A DNA stretch of 17,667 nt from Larix sibirica (GCA_004151065.3 NWUY0300050146.1:1-17667), one strand, 5' to 3'. Counted from the first letter of the stretch, positions 1 to 8,240 are shown. The notes: a model not told the origin generated them from the letters alone. Numbers and translations: made by a program.

Positions 1-183
1 GCTGTAAGTTGTGAGCATAAGGTCTTGGGGTCAAATCCCTAGGGCTATACATCGCTATATAAGGGCCTCACTTGATGTCCCCATCAAGTTAACTCCGTAA
101 TCAGAGCGAACGGGGTGTGGCCCCTTCAGGTGGGCCCCCTGGGATTTCTTACCGTGGACGTAGCAGCCCCGCTGGGGGGTTTG
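1..183 (+). mobile_element. Probable tRNA-derived SINE, 5' end cut by the window
   Basis: Positions 28-38 read GGGTCAAATCC, one base from the plant tRNA/SINE B-box consensus GGTTCRANYCC. The preceding bases (1-27) look like the anticodon arm and variable loop of a tRNA-like head; the A box would lie just outside the window. The block that follows is much richer in G and C than the rest of the window and has no coding potential. It ends near 183, exactly where the Copia Gag reading frame on the other strand begins to make sense, which suggests insertion into or next to that element. No 3' tail or target duplication can be confirmed. It could instead be a degenerate tRNA gene joined to unrelated DNA. 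Confidence 0.42.
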
Positions 184-521
184 TGAACCACATGTGAAAA
201 GCTTGTTCTTCAAGAACCTCTTCCTAAAAATATTGACACTCTAATATAGAGTTGTCAATGTATCGAAGATTTCCTTCCTTAATTTCCTTGTGATCTCAGG
301 AATCAAGTGGTCCTTCACCAAGTCTAGAAGAATCCTCTTCGCCTTAGCAACCCTCTTTTCATACGAAGATAATTGTTGACAATCAGTATGAACTAATTTT
401 GCCAGTTGCCTTGTACTATGCCCCATTGATCAATCTCCTCCATAAGCATCTGCAACCTACACTTACAAGGGGTGAAATTGGAGGCTCCTTCTAATCAGTC
501 ACTCTCTTCGAAATTCGACAT
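184..521 (-). pseudogene. gag: Broken Copia (Ty1) retrotransposon Gag, N-terminal part
   Basis: Reading the minus strand from an ATG at 521-519 gives MSNFEESD, a stop, then LEGASNFTPCKCRLQM and LMEEIDQWG. This is the start of plant Copia Gag (usual form: SNFEGSDRLEGASNFxxWK). A shift of frame follows; the second frame is open from 426 to 241 and reads AKRILLDLVKDHLIPEI and KEIFDTLTTLY, the UBN2/retrotransposon-gag core (KEMFDALVxLY in relatives). A TAG at the expected Gln of LYQS interrupts it, after which SVNIFRKRFLKNKL continues in frame down to about 184. Gag forms the virus-like particle of the element. This copy has at least two stops and one frameshift, lacks the zinc knuckle and pol, and is not functional. 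Family assignment is secure; exact break points are not. Confidence 0.8.
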
Positions 522-604
522 TCTTGCAATCCCTTGGATCACAACTCAAAAATAAAATTCAGCCAAAATCAAGCCCAATTTTCCCTTCACGAGCATAGAG
601 AGTA

Positions 605-1043
605 GTTCAACACAATGTTATCAAGATCGATCAGTCCGATCTAGATCAGAACCAGTCAGTCTAGACCCTTTAGACCCTACATCGATCATTGAACCAGACC
701 GGAGTACTAAAGTAGTTGGTTCACAATATATATAAACCAATTTGGTCGATTTAAACCGGTTCAGATGATTGCGACCACTGATTGTTATGGGGGGGAGCAA
801 AATAAGGGTAAAAACAAAAGAAAAACCGCTCCCCCTCCCTCCCAAACCCTAAAACAAGCAAACTTTACATATTTGGTGTCTAATGGTTTGGATTTACATT
901 GATGTGTGTGTGTGTATAATGTAATTTTTTAGTAGACCAGTTGACAAATTGGTTTAACAGTCCAGCTCCGATTCCGTATCGTTCCAAGTCCTGACCCTTA
1001 CCCAGTTCTTGTTCCAATTTTAGTTTTGATAACTTTGTGTAAC
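605..1043. mobile_element. MITE-like element with imperfect terminal inverted repeats
   Basis: The left end (605-628, GTTCAACACAATGTTATCAA...) and the reverse complement of the right end (1043-1022, GTTACACAAAGTTATCAAAA...) align over about 20 bases with a two-base gap and a few mismatches. The roughly 440-bp interior has no credible coding sequence and contains AACCGGTT-like short palindromes (around 755) plus a (GT)n run near 902-914. This is the structure of a non-autonomous DNA transposon. No clear target-site duplication is visible, so the superfamily is not assigned. Confidence 0.4.
902..915. repeat. (TG)n microsatellite
   Basis: Short uninterrupted TG run of about six units inside the MITE-like element. 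Confidence 0.8.
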
Positions 1044-1061
1044 ATACATAAACTATTATAA

Positions 1062-1112
1062 TAATAAATAAATAATAACAATTAATAAATAATAATAAAT
1101 AAATATTTAACT
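1062..1112. repeat. AT-rich simple repeat (AAT/AAAT)n
   Basis: Low-complexity stretch of AATA and AATAAATA units between the MITE-like element and the LTR remnant. Confidence 0.75.
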
Positions 1113-1129
1113 AAGGGTCAGAACTTTTT

Positions 1130-1299
1130 GTGAATAGTCACCAAAGGTGCCTTTAGGAGTTATATATATATGGCACTCTCATTGTATTATAATCATCACA
1201 TTATTCATTTATTCAATTATATTTTATCCTATATGGATTTCGGTTATCTATCCTATCTATTTTGGATATTTATTATATGAACAGGAACTGTTAGTTACA
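1130..1299 (+). mobile_element. 3' part of a Copia-like LTR
   Basis: The segment ends in CA at 1298-1299 immediately before a primer-binding site, as a 5' LTR should. It contains a TATA run (TATATATATA, 1161-1170) followed by GGCACTCTCATTG and AT-rich DNA, which resembles the promoter and R region of short plant Copia LTRs. A TG at 1130-1131 is a possible left boundary, which would give an LTR of about 170 bp, but this is not certain. Downstream of 1312 no Gag of the same orientation is seen, so the element is truncated or very diverged. Confidence 0.45.
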
Positions 1300-1312
1300 T
1301 TAGTATCAGAGC
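1300..1312 (+). other. Retrotransposon primer-binding site, tRNA-iMet type
   Basis: TTAGTATCAGAGC differs by one base from the plant retrotransposon site TTGGTATCAGAGC, which pairs with the 3' end of initiator tRNA-Met. It lies one base after the CA end of the LTR-like sequence. Confidence 0.65.
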
Positions 1313-1555
1313 TACAACTTGATCCGATTTTTGGCCATTCAAATTTTCAAAGTTTCTTTGATTCTGGTCCTTATGTGCAAAGAATTACTATATTTGCAAA
1401 CAATTACCTAAAAGACATCTTAGAAGTTATAAGCAAACTTTCTAGGGCTTTATAACCTGTTGATTTGGGAGAACATGGGCGTACATCATAGGAATTCTAA
1501 ATTGCACACATGTAGCTACATTTGCACTACATTTTGCTTTGTGTTTTGTTCATAG

Positions 1556-1633
1556 CTACGGAGTTTGATGGATTACATCGCACCTTTTGACTTTTTTCGA
1601 TAGATGCTTTCGATAGGCATGTGCAAGCGATGC
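1556..1633 (-). CDS. Candidate terminal exon (exon 3) of a small host gene
   Basis: On the minus strand an acceptor (TTGGTAG|GCATCG) opens a frame of 25 codons plus TAG, reading ASLAHAYRKHLSKK and VKRCDVIHQTP. It is basic, with K/R clusters. Its starting phase (0) matches the end of the upstream candidate exon at 1768, and the summed three-exon CDS (169 + 287 + 78 nt) is a multiple of three. The acceptor has only a modest pyrimidine tract. No family is recognised. The agreement of phases is the main support; chance agreement is possible for so short an exon. Confidence 0.3.
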   Translation of the reverse strand, partial: ASLAHAYRKHLSKKVKRCDVIHQTP

Positions 1634-1767
1634 CTACCAACATGGGATATTAAAATGAAGCAGATACGTCCCAGGACTCATGTAAATTATCCTTTGGCTA
1701 AGATGTTGCAATTAGGAGGTATTCTTATCACTGTGTGAGACCATGAAAAAAACAAGAAAATGCATAC

Positions 1768-2054
1768 CATGTATCTCTCAAGAGTCAAAATCTCAACAGT
1801 AATTTCGGTATTGGCAGGATCAGAGTCAACAGCAACAGATTTATCAATACAGACGGGAAAATTTGCTTCAGATTGCCGATAATTATTGCAGACTGGAATA
1901 AAATTGTGTTGGAGAGGATTCCTCTCATGGGAGAAGCTGGGAATCACGATGCAGAGAATGCAGCGACTGCGGAATCGAACCATGACTGTGAAAAATGCAA
2001 TGACTGTTGAAATCATTTTCTTTGCCGCCAAATTCTTCACACATGCCAAGCGAA
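1768..2054 (-). CDS. Candidate middle exon (exon 2) of a small host gene
   Basis: Bounded by an acceptor (GCATTTCAG|TTCGC) and a donor (TACATG|GTATGC) on the minus strand. Read in the phase left by exon 1 it is open for all 287 nt: a hydrophobic stretch (ISTVIAFFTVMV, then RCILCIVIPSF) is followed by a polar part containing DSDPANTEITVEILTLERYM. A second frame across the first half (MCEEFGGKENDF ... HSHGSIPQSLHSLHRDSQ) also looks protein-like and would join the polar part through a one-base shift, so the true coding frame, or a frameshift mutation, is unsettled. The product is not recognised and no function is proposed. Confidence 0.3.
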
Positions 2055-2571
2055 CTGAAATGCACCTCATAATTCACGAAACAAATCAAATTTTCATATT
2101 ATTTGGCATGATTTGGCGGAATTTGGTAACTATAATTGAGATGGATCTAGGGCTGGTATTTGTATTTTTTTAATATTTTTTAATAATATTAAAAGCTTGT
2201 ATATTTATACTTGTATTTTTTTAATATTAAAAATAATATGTAGAGCTTGTATATTTATACTTATTTTCTTACATAATATTTTTGGCAACAGGCTGACATG
2301 ACTGACAATACTGACACATCTTTACTGGGCTGCAGAATGGACTTCACGGCGCTATGAAATGAAATCATATTATATCTAGGGCTTAAAAAATAAAATGGAT
2401 TTTTTACTGAGGTTCCCTGGCCATGGCATCCAGATTCTTATAACATGATCATCAAACTCGGGATTGTTTTCGTTCTACTCTGTAATTAGATATAGCAAAT
2501 GAATTGAATTCGATGAACAGAGGATTGAAAGAGGAGCGAAAATGAAATGGAAGGAGGTTAGGTTAGCTTAC

Positions 2572-2740
2572 CAATAGCAGAAGAAGCAGAAAGTGGCTGA
2601 AATTGACGGAACTTTCGAGAGGGGCGACGCTGCCTCCTCCTCTTCTCCCTCTCCGCTACGCCATCTACGCCTACACACTCATCCACATCCACATCGTCGT
2701 CGTCATCATCATCCCTCTCCTTTGCCTTCATCCTCCTCAT
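2572..2740 (-). CDS. Candidate first exon of a small host gene, acidic then basic N-terminus
   Basis: Minus-strand ATG at 2740 (second in-frame Met at codon 4) opens 56 codons ending at a good donor, ATTG|GTAAGC. The peptide has seven consecutive Asp (codons 10-16, plus-strand 2693-2713), then VDVDE, then a strongly basic segment EKRRRQRRPSRKFRQF typical of a nuclear or nucleolar signal, then a Ser/Ala-rich end. This stretch holds the densest CpG in the window, unlike the CpG-poor transposons around it, which supports an unmethylated gene start. The upstream DNA is a GA-rich hexamer repeat suitable as a 5' leader. I do not recognise the protein. The plus-strand frames over the same DNA are Pro/Ser/His-rich mirror images and are judged less likely. 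Confidence 0.4.
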
Positions 2741-2754
2741 TCCTCTTCTTTCGT

Positions 2755-2796
2755 TCTCTGTTTCTGTTTATGTCTCTGTCTCTGCCTCTGTATCTG
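2755..2796. repeat. Imperfect hexamer repeat (TSTCTG on +, CAGAGA on -)
   Basis: Seven consecutive six-base units (TCTCTG, TTTCTG, TTTATG, TCTCTG, TCTCTG, CCTCTG, TATCTG). On the minus strand it makes a GA-rich leader just upstream of the candidate ATG at 2740. Confidence 0.7.
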
Positions 2797-2948
2797 CTCT
2801 GCTACAAAAATGCAAATGAATTCCTCTTCTGTTCTCGGGATAACTTAAAGTCGAGGACATGTCAATTATTCACTGCTCGTCGTCATTGTTCTCTTTTTTG
2901 TTTATTGTTAATGTTGATAAATCTGCATCTGCAATCCCCAGCGTTCAC

Positions 2949-2962
2949 CTATTTATTTATCG
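2949..2962 (-). promoter_or_regulatory. Possible TATA element for the minus-strand gene
   Basis: The minus strand reads GATAAATAAATAGG about 210 bases upstream of the candidate ATG, which would leave a leader of roughly 180 bases. It is the only TATA-like site noted at a suitable distance, but such AT-rich motifs are common here. Confidence 0.2.
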
Positions 2963-2964
2963 TT

Positions 2965-3790
2965 TAAAGCCAAACAAGCAATTGCTTTTCCCAAACCCTT
3001 ATTTATTGGTATGTATGTCCAGAGAGTGAAGAGATTGCAGGTCTGTATATTTGTAGTTTTAAATGGTTTGACGTGAACATAATGGATTTCAGATATTTAC
3101 CATTCACTCTTGCTCGTTTTAATTTTTGGAAAAAAACGAATCAAAGATACTCAACCTTTTCTGTCTTTCAAAACCCTTGAACTTTTTATTTGAAGAAAGT
3201 CTAATTGCTTTTCCATGAGTAGAACCCTTTTCACAATACACTCTGTGTCCCCTGCATTCTACAGATATGTTGACACTATCATATCATGCTTTTCAATAAA
3301 ACGTCTACATGCTCACAGTGAATATATGCTCTCCGTCGAATGCTTTCTCTGACTATGTGAGTATATTAAAAAGTATATACGTCCATTATTATTTAATAGT
3401 ATATTTATAGAAATAAAATATAATTAAATCACCATGCATGAGTTTTGGAAAACCGTTGTCCATAAATTTCTACATAATGGCATCACTGTGCTGATATAAT
3501 TAGATTGATATAATTAGATAATGATAAGGAAATAATCAATTTTGATTTATTAAATTTAAAATAATAAATTATTTATCTCAATTTATTTCATTATTGTATG
3601 ATTAAATAATTTTAAGTTTTTTATTAATAAAGAAGATTTAACCGATATAATTGTATTAGGTATTTTGCAATGAAGTTTTGTGAAATAAATCTTAAAAATA
3701 AAAAAATAAAATAAAATTATTTTTCAAAAATAATGAAAAAGGCAAGTTGACAAGTTTATCAAGGATGGTATATCAATGCATAATATGTTA
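2965..3790. other. AT-rich non-coding stretch
   Basis: About 800 bases of AT-rich DNA with no convincing coding sequence. The part from about 3500 to 3730 is especially rich in A and T (runs such as AAAATAAAAAAATAAAAT). Nothing else is recognised. Confidence 0.5.
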
Positions 3791-3835
3791 GTCCTGGAAG
3801 ATCTAACCAAGTGAGCTATCCCTCGAGGCTGACTT
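3790..3835 (-). mobile_element. tRNA-like SINE head fragment, minus strand
   Basis: The minus strand at 3818-3807 reads TAGCTCACTTGG, a match to the tRNA/SINE A box (TRGCNNAGYNGG), within GGGATAGCTCACTTGGTTAG. No B box is recognisable further along, so it is a fragment or a diverged tRNA relic. Confidence 0.4.
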
Positions 3836-3949
3836 AAAACCATATATATTCACATATTTAATAAATATTAAATAAATCATCAAAAATATAATTATTATTC
3901 TTAAACAACTCACAATATCATGCTTTCAAACTTTTAGAATTTATTAGCT

Positions 3950-4060
3950 CCAAGGGTTAGCTCAATTGGGAAGACGTACACACTCTCTCAGTAGGGGGAA
4001 CGATTTACCACCCTTATCATCCATGCAACATGGGGAAGTATTGGTGGATACCAAAAAAGT
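3950..4060 (+). mobile_element. tRNA-like SINE head, plus strand
   Basis: Positions 3958-3969 read TAGCTCAATTGG, an excellent A-box match, preceded by AGGGT. About 35 bases on, GGGGAACGATTTACC sits where a B box should be but matches poorly. The spacing and the A box suggest a decayed tRNA-derived SINE transcribed by RNA polymerase III. The 3' end is unclear; the sequence grades into AT-rich DNA after about 4060. It is 120-150 bases from the opposite-facing fragment at 3790-3835. Confidence 0.42.
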
Positions 4061-4400
4061 GAAGAAACAACCAACACATAACAATAGTAATTATGCTCAA
4101 TTAATGATGCAAATCATTTATTTAATTATTATTGGATTTTTTGTCAAAATAAAATGAGCACTTTTTACATTTTAAAAAATATGAATGTAAAACAAATGGT
4201 TGTGAGGAAGATTTATAACCCTCTTCACATTTACTTGCATACTACATAATACATATTTTACCATAAAAGCATTAATAATAATAATAAATAAACTAGTCAT
4301 GATAACTTTTAAAAAATAAAAAATTTCCACATTTAAATGTTTTCCTCTACTTATTTTTTAATTTTACACTGAAAGAGTAAATACTCTCCTCTACTTATTC
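4061..4400. other. AT-rich non-coding stretch
   Basis: No coding sequence or named element recognised; includes an (AAT)n run near 4272-4290 and CTCTTACT-like repeats near 4340-4410. Confidence 0.45.
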
Positions 4401-4406
4401 TTACTC

Positions 4407-4650
4407 TTACTTTTTTGCATAAAAAAAAAGTAATTCATTGTATTGAAGATGAACCACATTGTTCATAACCCCATGAGCCATTTCAAAAATCTTATCCATC
4501 TGATAGTATTCATATAGTCCATTCAATACCATCAAGCAAGTTACATGGCCATTTAATATAAAACTGTTACAAAAGTCTCCAACGATATTCTTGTATTTGG
4601 TTATGTAGCATAGTATAACAACAGTACCCATAAGTCCATCTATGCATGTA
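4407..4650 (-). pseudogene. Possible remnant of a pentatricopeptide-repeat (PPR) protein
   Basis: On the minus strand an open frame of about 80 codons contains VTCLMVLNGLYEYYQMDK and then IFEMAHGVMNNVV...YNELL. The spacing resembles a 35-residue PPR motif (VTYxxLIxGLCKxGxMDKAxEMxxxMxxxGVxPxxxxYNxLL), and a weaker repeat-like YTCIDGLMG precedes it. PPR proteins bind organellar RNA in plants. Here at most one or two degenerate repeats remain, with no targeting peptide and no continuation on either side, so it is not a working gene. The similarity is by eye and may be accidental in AT-rich DNA. Confidence 0.22.
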
Positions 4651-4659
4651 TAATCATAA

Positions 4660-5178
4660 AATGTAGCCCTACTTTTCTAATGCACCATTTCTTACATTCG
4701 GGAATATTTAGAAGAAAATAAAAAATCATATTATTTTCATCTAGAAACACAACATGATTGGAGGATGTTGAGAAATGTGCTGGAATATTTTCCATTTGTG
4801 TAACCATCGTGGGTTCCATTTCAATATATTTCTAGGGGCTTTCCATCTAGGAAATGTCTCGCTACAAAAGAATGGAGGAATCACATCTTTGGTGATGTAG
4901 CTGAAAATCATCGATATAAAAGTTTATCCTCTTTAGTAGGTTAAAAAGGTAACAACTTTGTGAACTAGAGTTATACAATGGGCAAAGCAGGACTTCAATA
5001 CGAGATTGTTGTCAACGTATATATAATGGCGCATGCTTAAATACCATGTGAGATCGTTCAAAGAAATTGACATTGAAGTTTATATCAATATCCAAAAGAA
5101 ACCAAAATAGGTCAAAGGGAGCAGAGATTACATCCATAATGAGAAGCATGACCAAAAATAGGGGAGATATAACTGTAC
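4660..5178. other. Unassigned stretch, possibly LTR of a minus-strand element
   Basis: No coding sequence. If the polypurine-like tract at 5181-5193 is real, the minus strand from 5179 downward would be a 3' LTR; it begins TGTACAG and has a TATA-like TATATATACG near 5020 (minus strand). The other LTR end is not identified. Confidence 0.18.
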
Positions 5179-5180
5179 AA

Positions 5181-5193
5181 TAGCCCCCCTAAG
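5181..5193 (-). other. Polypurine-tract-like sequence
   Basis: The minus strand reads CTTAGGGGGGCTATTG then TACAG. A G-rich run followed directly by TG is how the polypurine tract meets the 3' LTR in plant LTR retrotransposons. It is isolated evidence only. Confidence 0.25.
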
Positions 5194-5279
5194 ATGAGAG
5201 AAATGGACTCGAAAATAAGTACAATAACAACAACAAAAAAATGAAATAACAGAAAACAGGTTGTAAAAGTAGGTTATCT

Positions 5280-5360
5280 TGATGGCAAAACCCTATAACG
5301 GAGAGATTTTTGTGACAGTTTCAATTTCAAGTCTGTCACATAAAGCTTCTCATTTTTCTA
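5280..5360 (-). pseudogene. Very weak trace of an LTR-retrotransposon integrase C-terminus
   Basis: The minus strand reads TDLKLKLSQKSLRYRVLPSR, loosely like the Ty3 integrase tail (VYLKLxPYRQxSLxxR...KLSPxxxGPY). It sits about 100 bases before the polypurine-like tract, which is the right order, but the match is poor and there is a stop. Retained as a hypothesis only. Confidence 0.15.
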
Positions 5361-5399
5361 AGCTTGAATGGTATGGGTTGGAAGCTCCATAGCTATACC

Positions 5400-6420
5400 T
5401 TATTTTTTGTCAAATGGTTCGAGAAGCTTCAATCTTGTGATGACACCAACACTTAGTTGTCTCCATTTATCCAAACATATTTGAACAATTCTGCATGTAG
5501 CTATCCTTCTTTCCCTATAAGTAAAGTTTCGCCTAGCTCAGATTCAGAAAATACTAATTCTTTGAACAAACCAAGGACTGAATGTTATTATAACAGTTTT
5601 CCAATTGTCATATTTTTCATAAAAAATAAGTAGCATATGATTTTATCACACCTTCTTCACGAACTTCCACAAGCCCATATTTTTAGTCTTTCTAAAATGC
5701 CACAGGTTAATATTCTCACCTTTTCAAAGATAGGCACTTTGATGTCTAGTTAAGGAGCTAGTGGAGGTATATATTTCATAAATTTAGCTAAGAATTTGGC
5801 ATTTCAATTATGTAGGTGCTTTTAGTTCTATCAACATTATGTGTTTTAATATCACTGTCTTTAAGACCAGTGTTTGTAAGATAATCTTAATATTTTCATT
5901 AGTTTATGGTCATGAACTACTAGTAGCAAATGATGATCACCATCCTTATAAATGTACATACTAGGATAATGTCGATGTTGCCGATAAGTTACATTTTGGA
6001 CCCTCGGCGATATATTTGTTGACACAATATATGTAACTTTGGATTAAACACATCCTTACCAAGAAATGCTACAGGTTGGCATAATAAAGGCTTTAGGATT
6101 GGGTGTTTATGCATTACCCCAGTGGGTTTATGTTATATGATGATTTATCATTTTCATTTTATGCTATGATCCATGATCCATTGTGTATAAACTTCAAACT
6201 ATTGTTGAATTTGGATGTTAAGCCATATTTCTATTTAAATTTTGAAATTTTGACTTAAATTTCTAGAGAAATTATAATGTTGGAGCTTAGAAAAATTTGT
6301 ATGGGTTTGTTATGAAATGGAAAATTCTCTTGCATGTGTGTTTGGTCAAGGGTGAGATGACTATGATGCCCATGCACTTGCTCGACANAAGAAACAATAA
6401 TAATCATAAATTTGTGTTGT
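5400..6420. other. AT-rich non-coding stretch
   Basis: About 1 kb with frequent stops in all frames and no recognised domain or repeat. An ambiguous base (n) is at 6388. Confidence 0.45.
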
Positions 6421-6423
6421 AAC

Positions 6424-6775
6424 AACATCTTGTTCTTAATGTATGCCAATGGTGATGTAAATGTTATTCTTATTCTTACTATTCCAAACTTAATGGATAA
6501 TTTTTTATAAAAAACCACTCTCCACTATTGAACCATAAAAAGGGCCAACTTTATATGGGCATAAGGATAAAGTACTTTAAAGCACTAATAACATGTTGTT
6601 CTTAGTGTTTGCCATGGCTTGTGTAACTGTTATTTTTACTCTTACTATTCCAAACTTAATGCATATTTTTTTAATAAAAAGTTAGTCTACACTATTGAAT
6701 CATAAAAATGGCTATACACTATTGAATCATAAAAATGGCCACATAAGGAGAAAGTATTTTAAAATATTACCAACA
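6424..6775 (+). repeat. Two diverged direct copies of about 166 bp
   Basis: The segment starting at 6424 (AACATCTTGTTCTTAATG...) recurs from 6590 (AACATGTTGTTCTTAGTG...). Shared blocks include TTACTATTCCAAACTTAATG and ACTATTGAACCATAAAAA. The second copy carries an extra nested 27-bp duplication. Confidence 0.75.
6687..6740 (+). repeat. 27-bp tandem duplication nested in the second copy
   Basis: ACACTATTGAATCATAAAAA followed by TGGC occurs at 6689 and again at 6716. Confidence 0.8.
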
Positions 6776-6779
6776 TAAA

Positions 6780-8240
6780 AACATCCATTTTTTTCTTAAA
6801 AGAACATGCTTTTAAAACTATTTTAGTGATTTATTTTTTATTAGTTAACGTTTATCAATGAAAAAAAATAAAAAAAAAACTTGACAAAAAATGTAGCTTC
6901 AAAAGTAAAGAAATAATGGTGGTTTCGTAATAAAAAAGAGAGAGGGAGAATGTACCTTTATGCCAGATAGTCGAAGTATTGTAGAGCTTATAACACTTCT
7001 TACAAATGAAATAATTATCCTCGAGTGGGAAGGAAATAACTATCCAAATCAAAGAGGATCTGACTTAAGCTTTGGAAACATTGAAAATTATTCTCAAGAA
7101 ACAAGAATTACACATGGTAGCTTTACAAAGTGCTTTGGATAAAAAATAATAGGTGTGAAAAACTCATGGTATAAATATTTAAAGTGCATAATAAACACAT
7201 AGGCAAGAAATGGAAAAAAATGGTATATGACCACCCTCAAACCACCCAAAACATGGAGCTAATAGGAATCATTCTAATTAAATAGATGTAAGGACTACAC
7301 ATAATTAATGAGAAGCTCAAGGCCAAAGAGGGATAAAAAGGAAAAATCATTTATAGTCACATATTCTACTTGGAAATGGTTAAAACATAAGCAAGGTCTA
7401 AGAGGGCCTGCCATTAAGTCATTGATACCTTACTCATATAGTAAAATATGATGAGGAGTTAGTGGCATGAGCTCCTAAATGATAATGCTCTTTTCAAGAA
7501 AAGAAAAAAAAGATATTCAAGAGGATTATATCAATAGTAGTATGCCACCAATATCTTGACTCAAATGAGGATGGTTTTGGTTTCAATTAGGCTTTAACCA
7601 TTTTTTAGCAATTTCATATGAAGACATGATCTAATCACAATGGTCCAAGGCTCCTCTTTTTCCTTTTACTAGGTACACTTGATCAAGTAAGTGTATTAGA
7701 GTAGGTTTTTTTATATGATATTATGCATGTCAATATGCAAGGGTAGAATTAGTGCCCATGTCAAATTATAATTGGAAGATTGGATTTGTCTCCAAGCGAT
7801 CAACTATGAATAGATCCCCTTCACATGCAATTGACATCTTGAGTATAGGCAATTTGAAAAGGACTACTAAAATAAATCCTTGCAGTCCTAAAAAAATCAT
7901 AACAAAACATAAAAGTTTGAAAAGTGACAAACCATAATATGAAAACCAAGTTCATCAACCTATAATAAGGAAATCAAAAATCTCAAGTTTAACTCAAATT
8001 AGTTCAAAGTATTGAAAAATGAAATCTTCAACAACATGGACAATGAAAAAGGGGTAGAAAATTCATCCTAAAAACAAAAGTGAGAAAAAAATAAAGTATA
8101 CATCAACAACAACAAAAATAAGATTTTTCATGGCTATGAAAAAGACAAAGGAAAATAATTTATTATCTTAAAAAATGAAAGATAGATATAATGTAATATC
8201 AATCTATTAAACCTTTCCTCAAAAGTCAAAAGTAAAGGTT
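6780..8240. other. AT-rich non-coding stretch
   Basis: Only short open frames (for example 6960-7142 and 7752-7937 on the plus strand, about 60 codons each) with no recognisable domain, no splice context and A-rich codons. Nothing is annotated as a gene. Confidence 0.45.

Noticed and set aside
1-60. Functional tRNA gene at the left edge
   Set aside because: Only a B-box-like arm is in the window and the 3' acceptor stem is not followed by a terminator; a SINE head fits better.
621-845. Minus-strand frame of 74 codons
   Set aside because: It lies wholly within the MITE-like element and shows no similarity to any protein family.
1147-1455. Plus-strand frame of 102 codons
   Set aside because: It crosses the LTR end and the primer-binding site and has AT-driven composition (I, Y, F); such a span is not coding in LTR elements.
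2280-2400. Extra exon containing KMCQYCQSCQPVAK on the minus strand
   Set aside because: The zinc-finger-like Cys pairs are suggestive, but inserting it would break the phase agreement of the three-exon model and the frame is short.
2593-2967. Plus-strand open frames of 124 and 81 codons over the CT-rich region
   Set aside because: They are Ser/Pro/His- or Leu/Cys-rich translations of the antisense of the acidic/basic exon and the hexamer repeat, with no domain. The minus-strand reading has a good donor site and coherent phase.
6255-6518. Minus-strand frame of 87 codons containing the ambiguous base
   Set aside because: It has no recognisable domain, overlaps the 166-bp repeat and has AT-driven composition.
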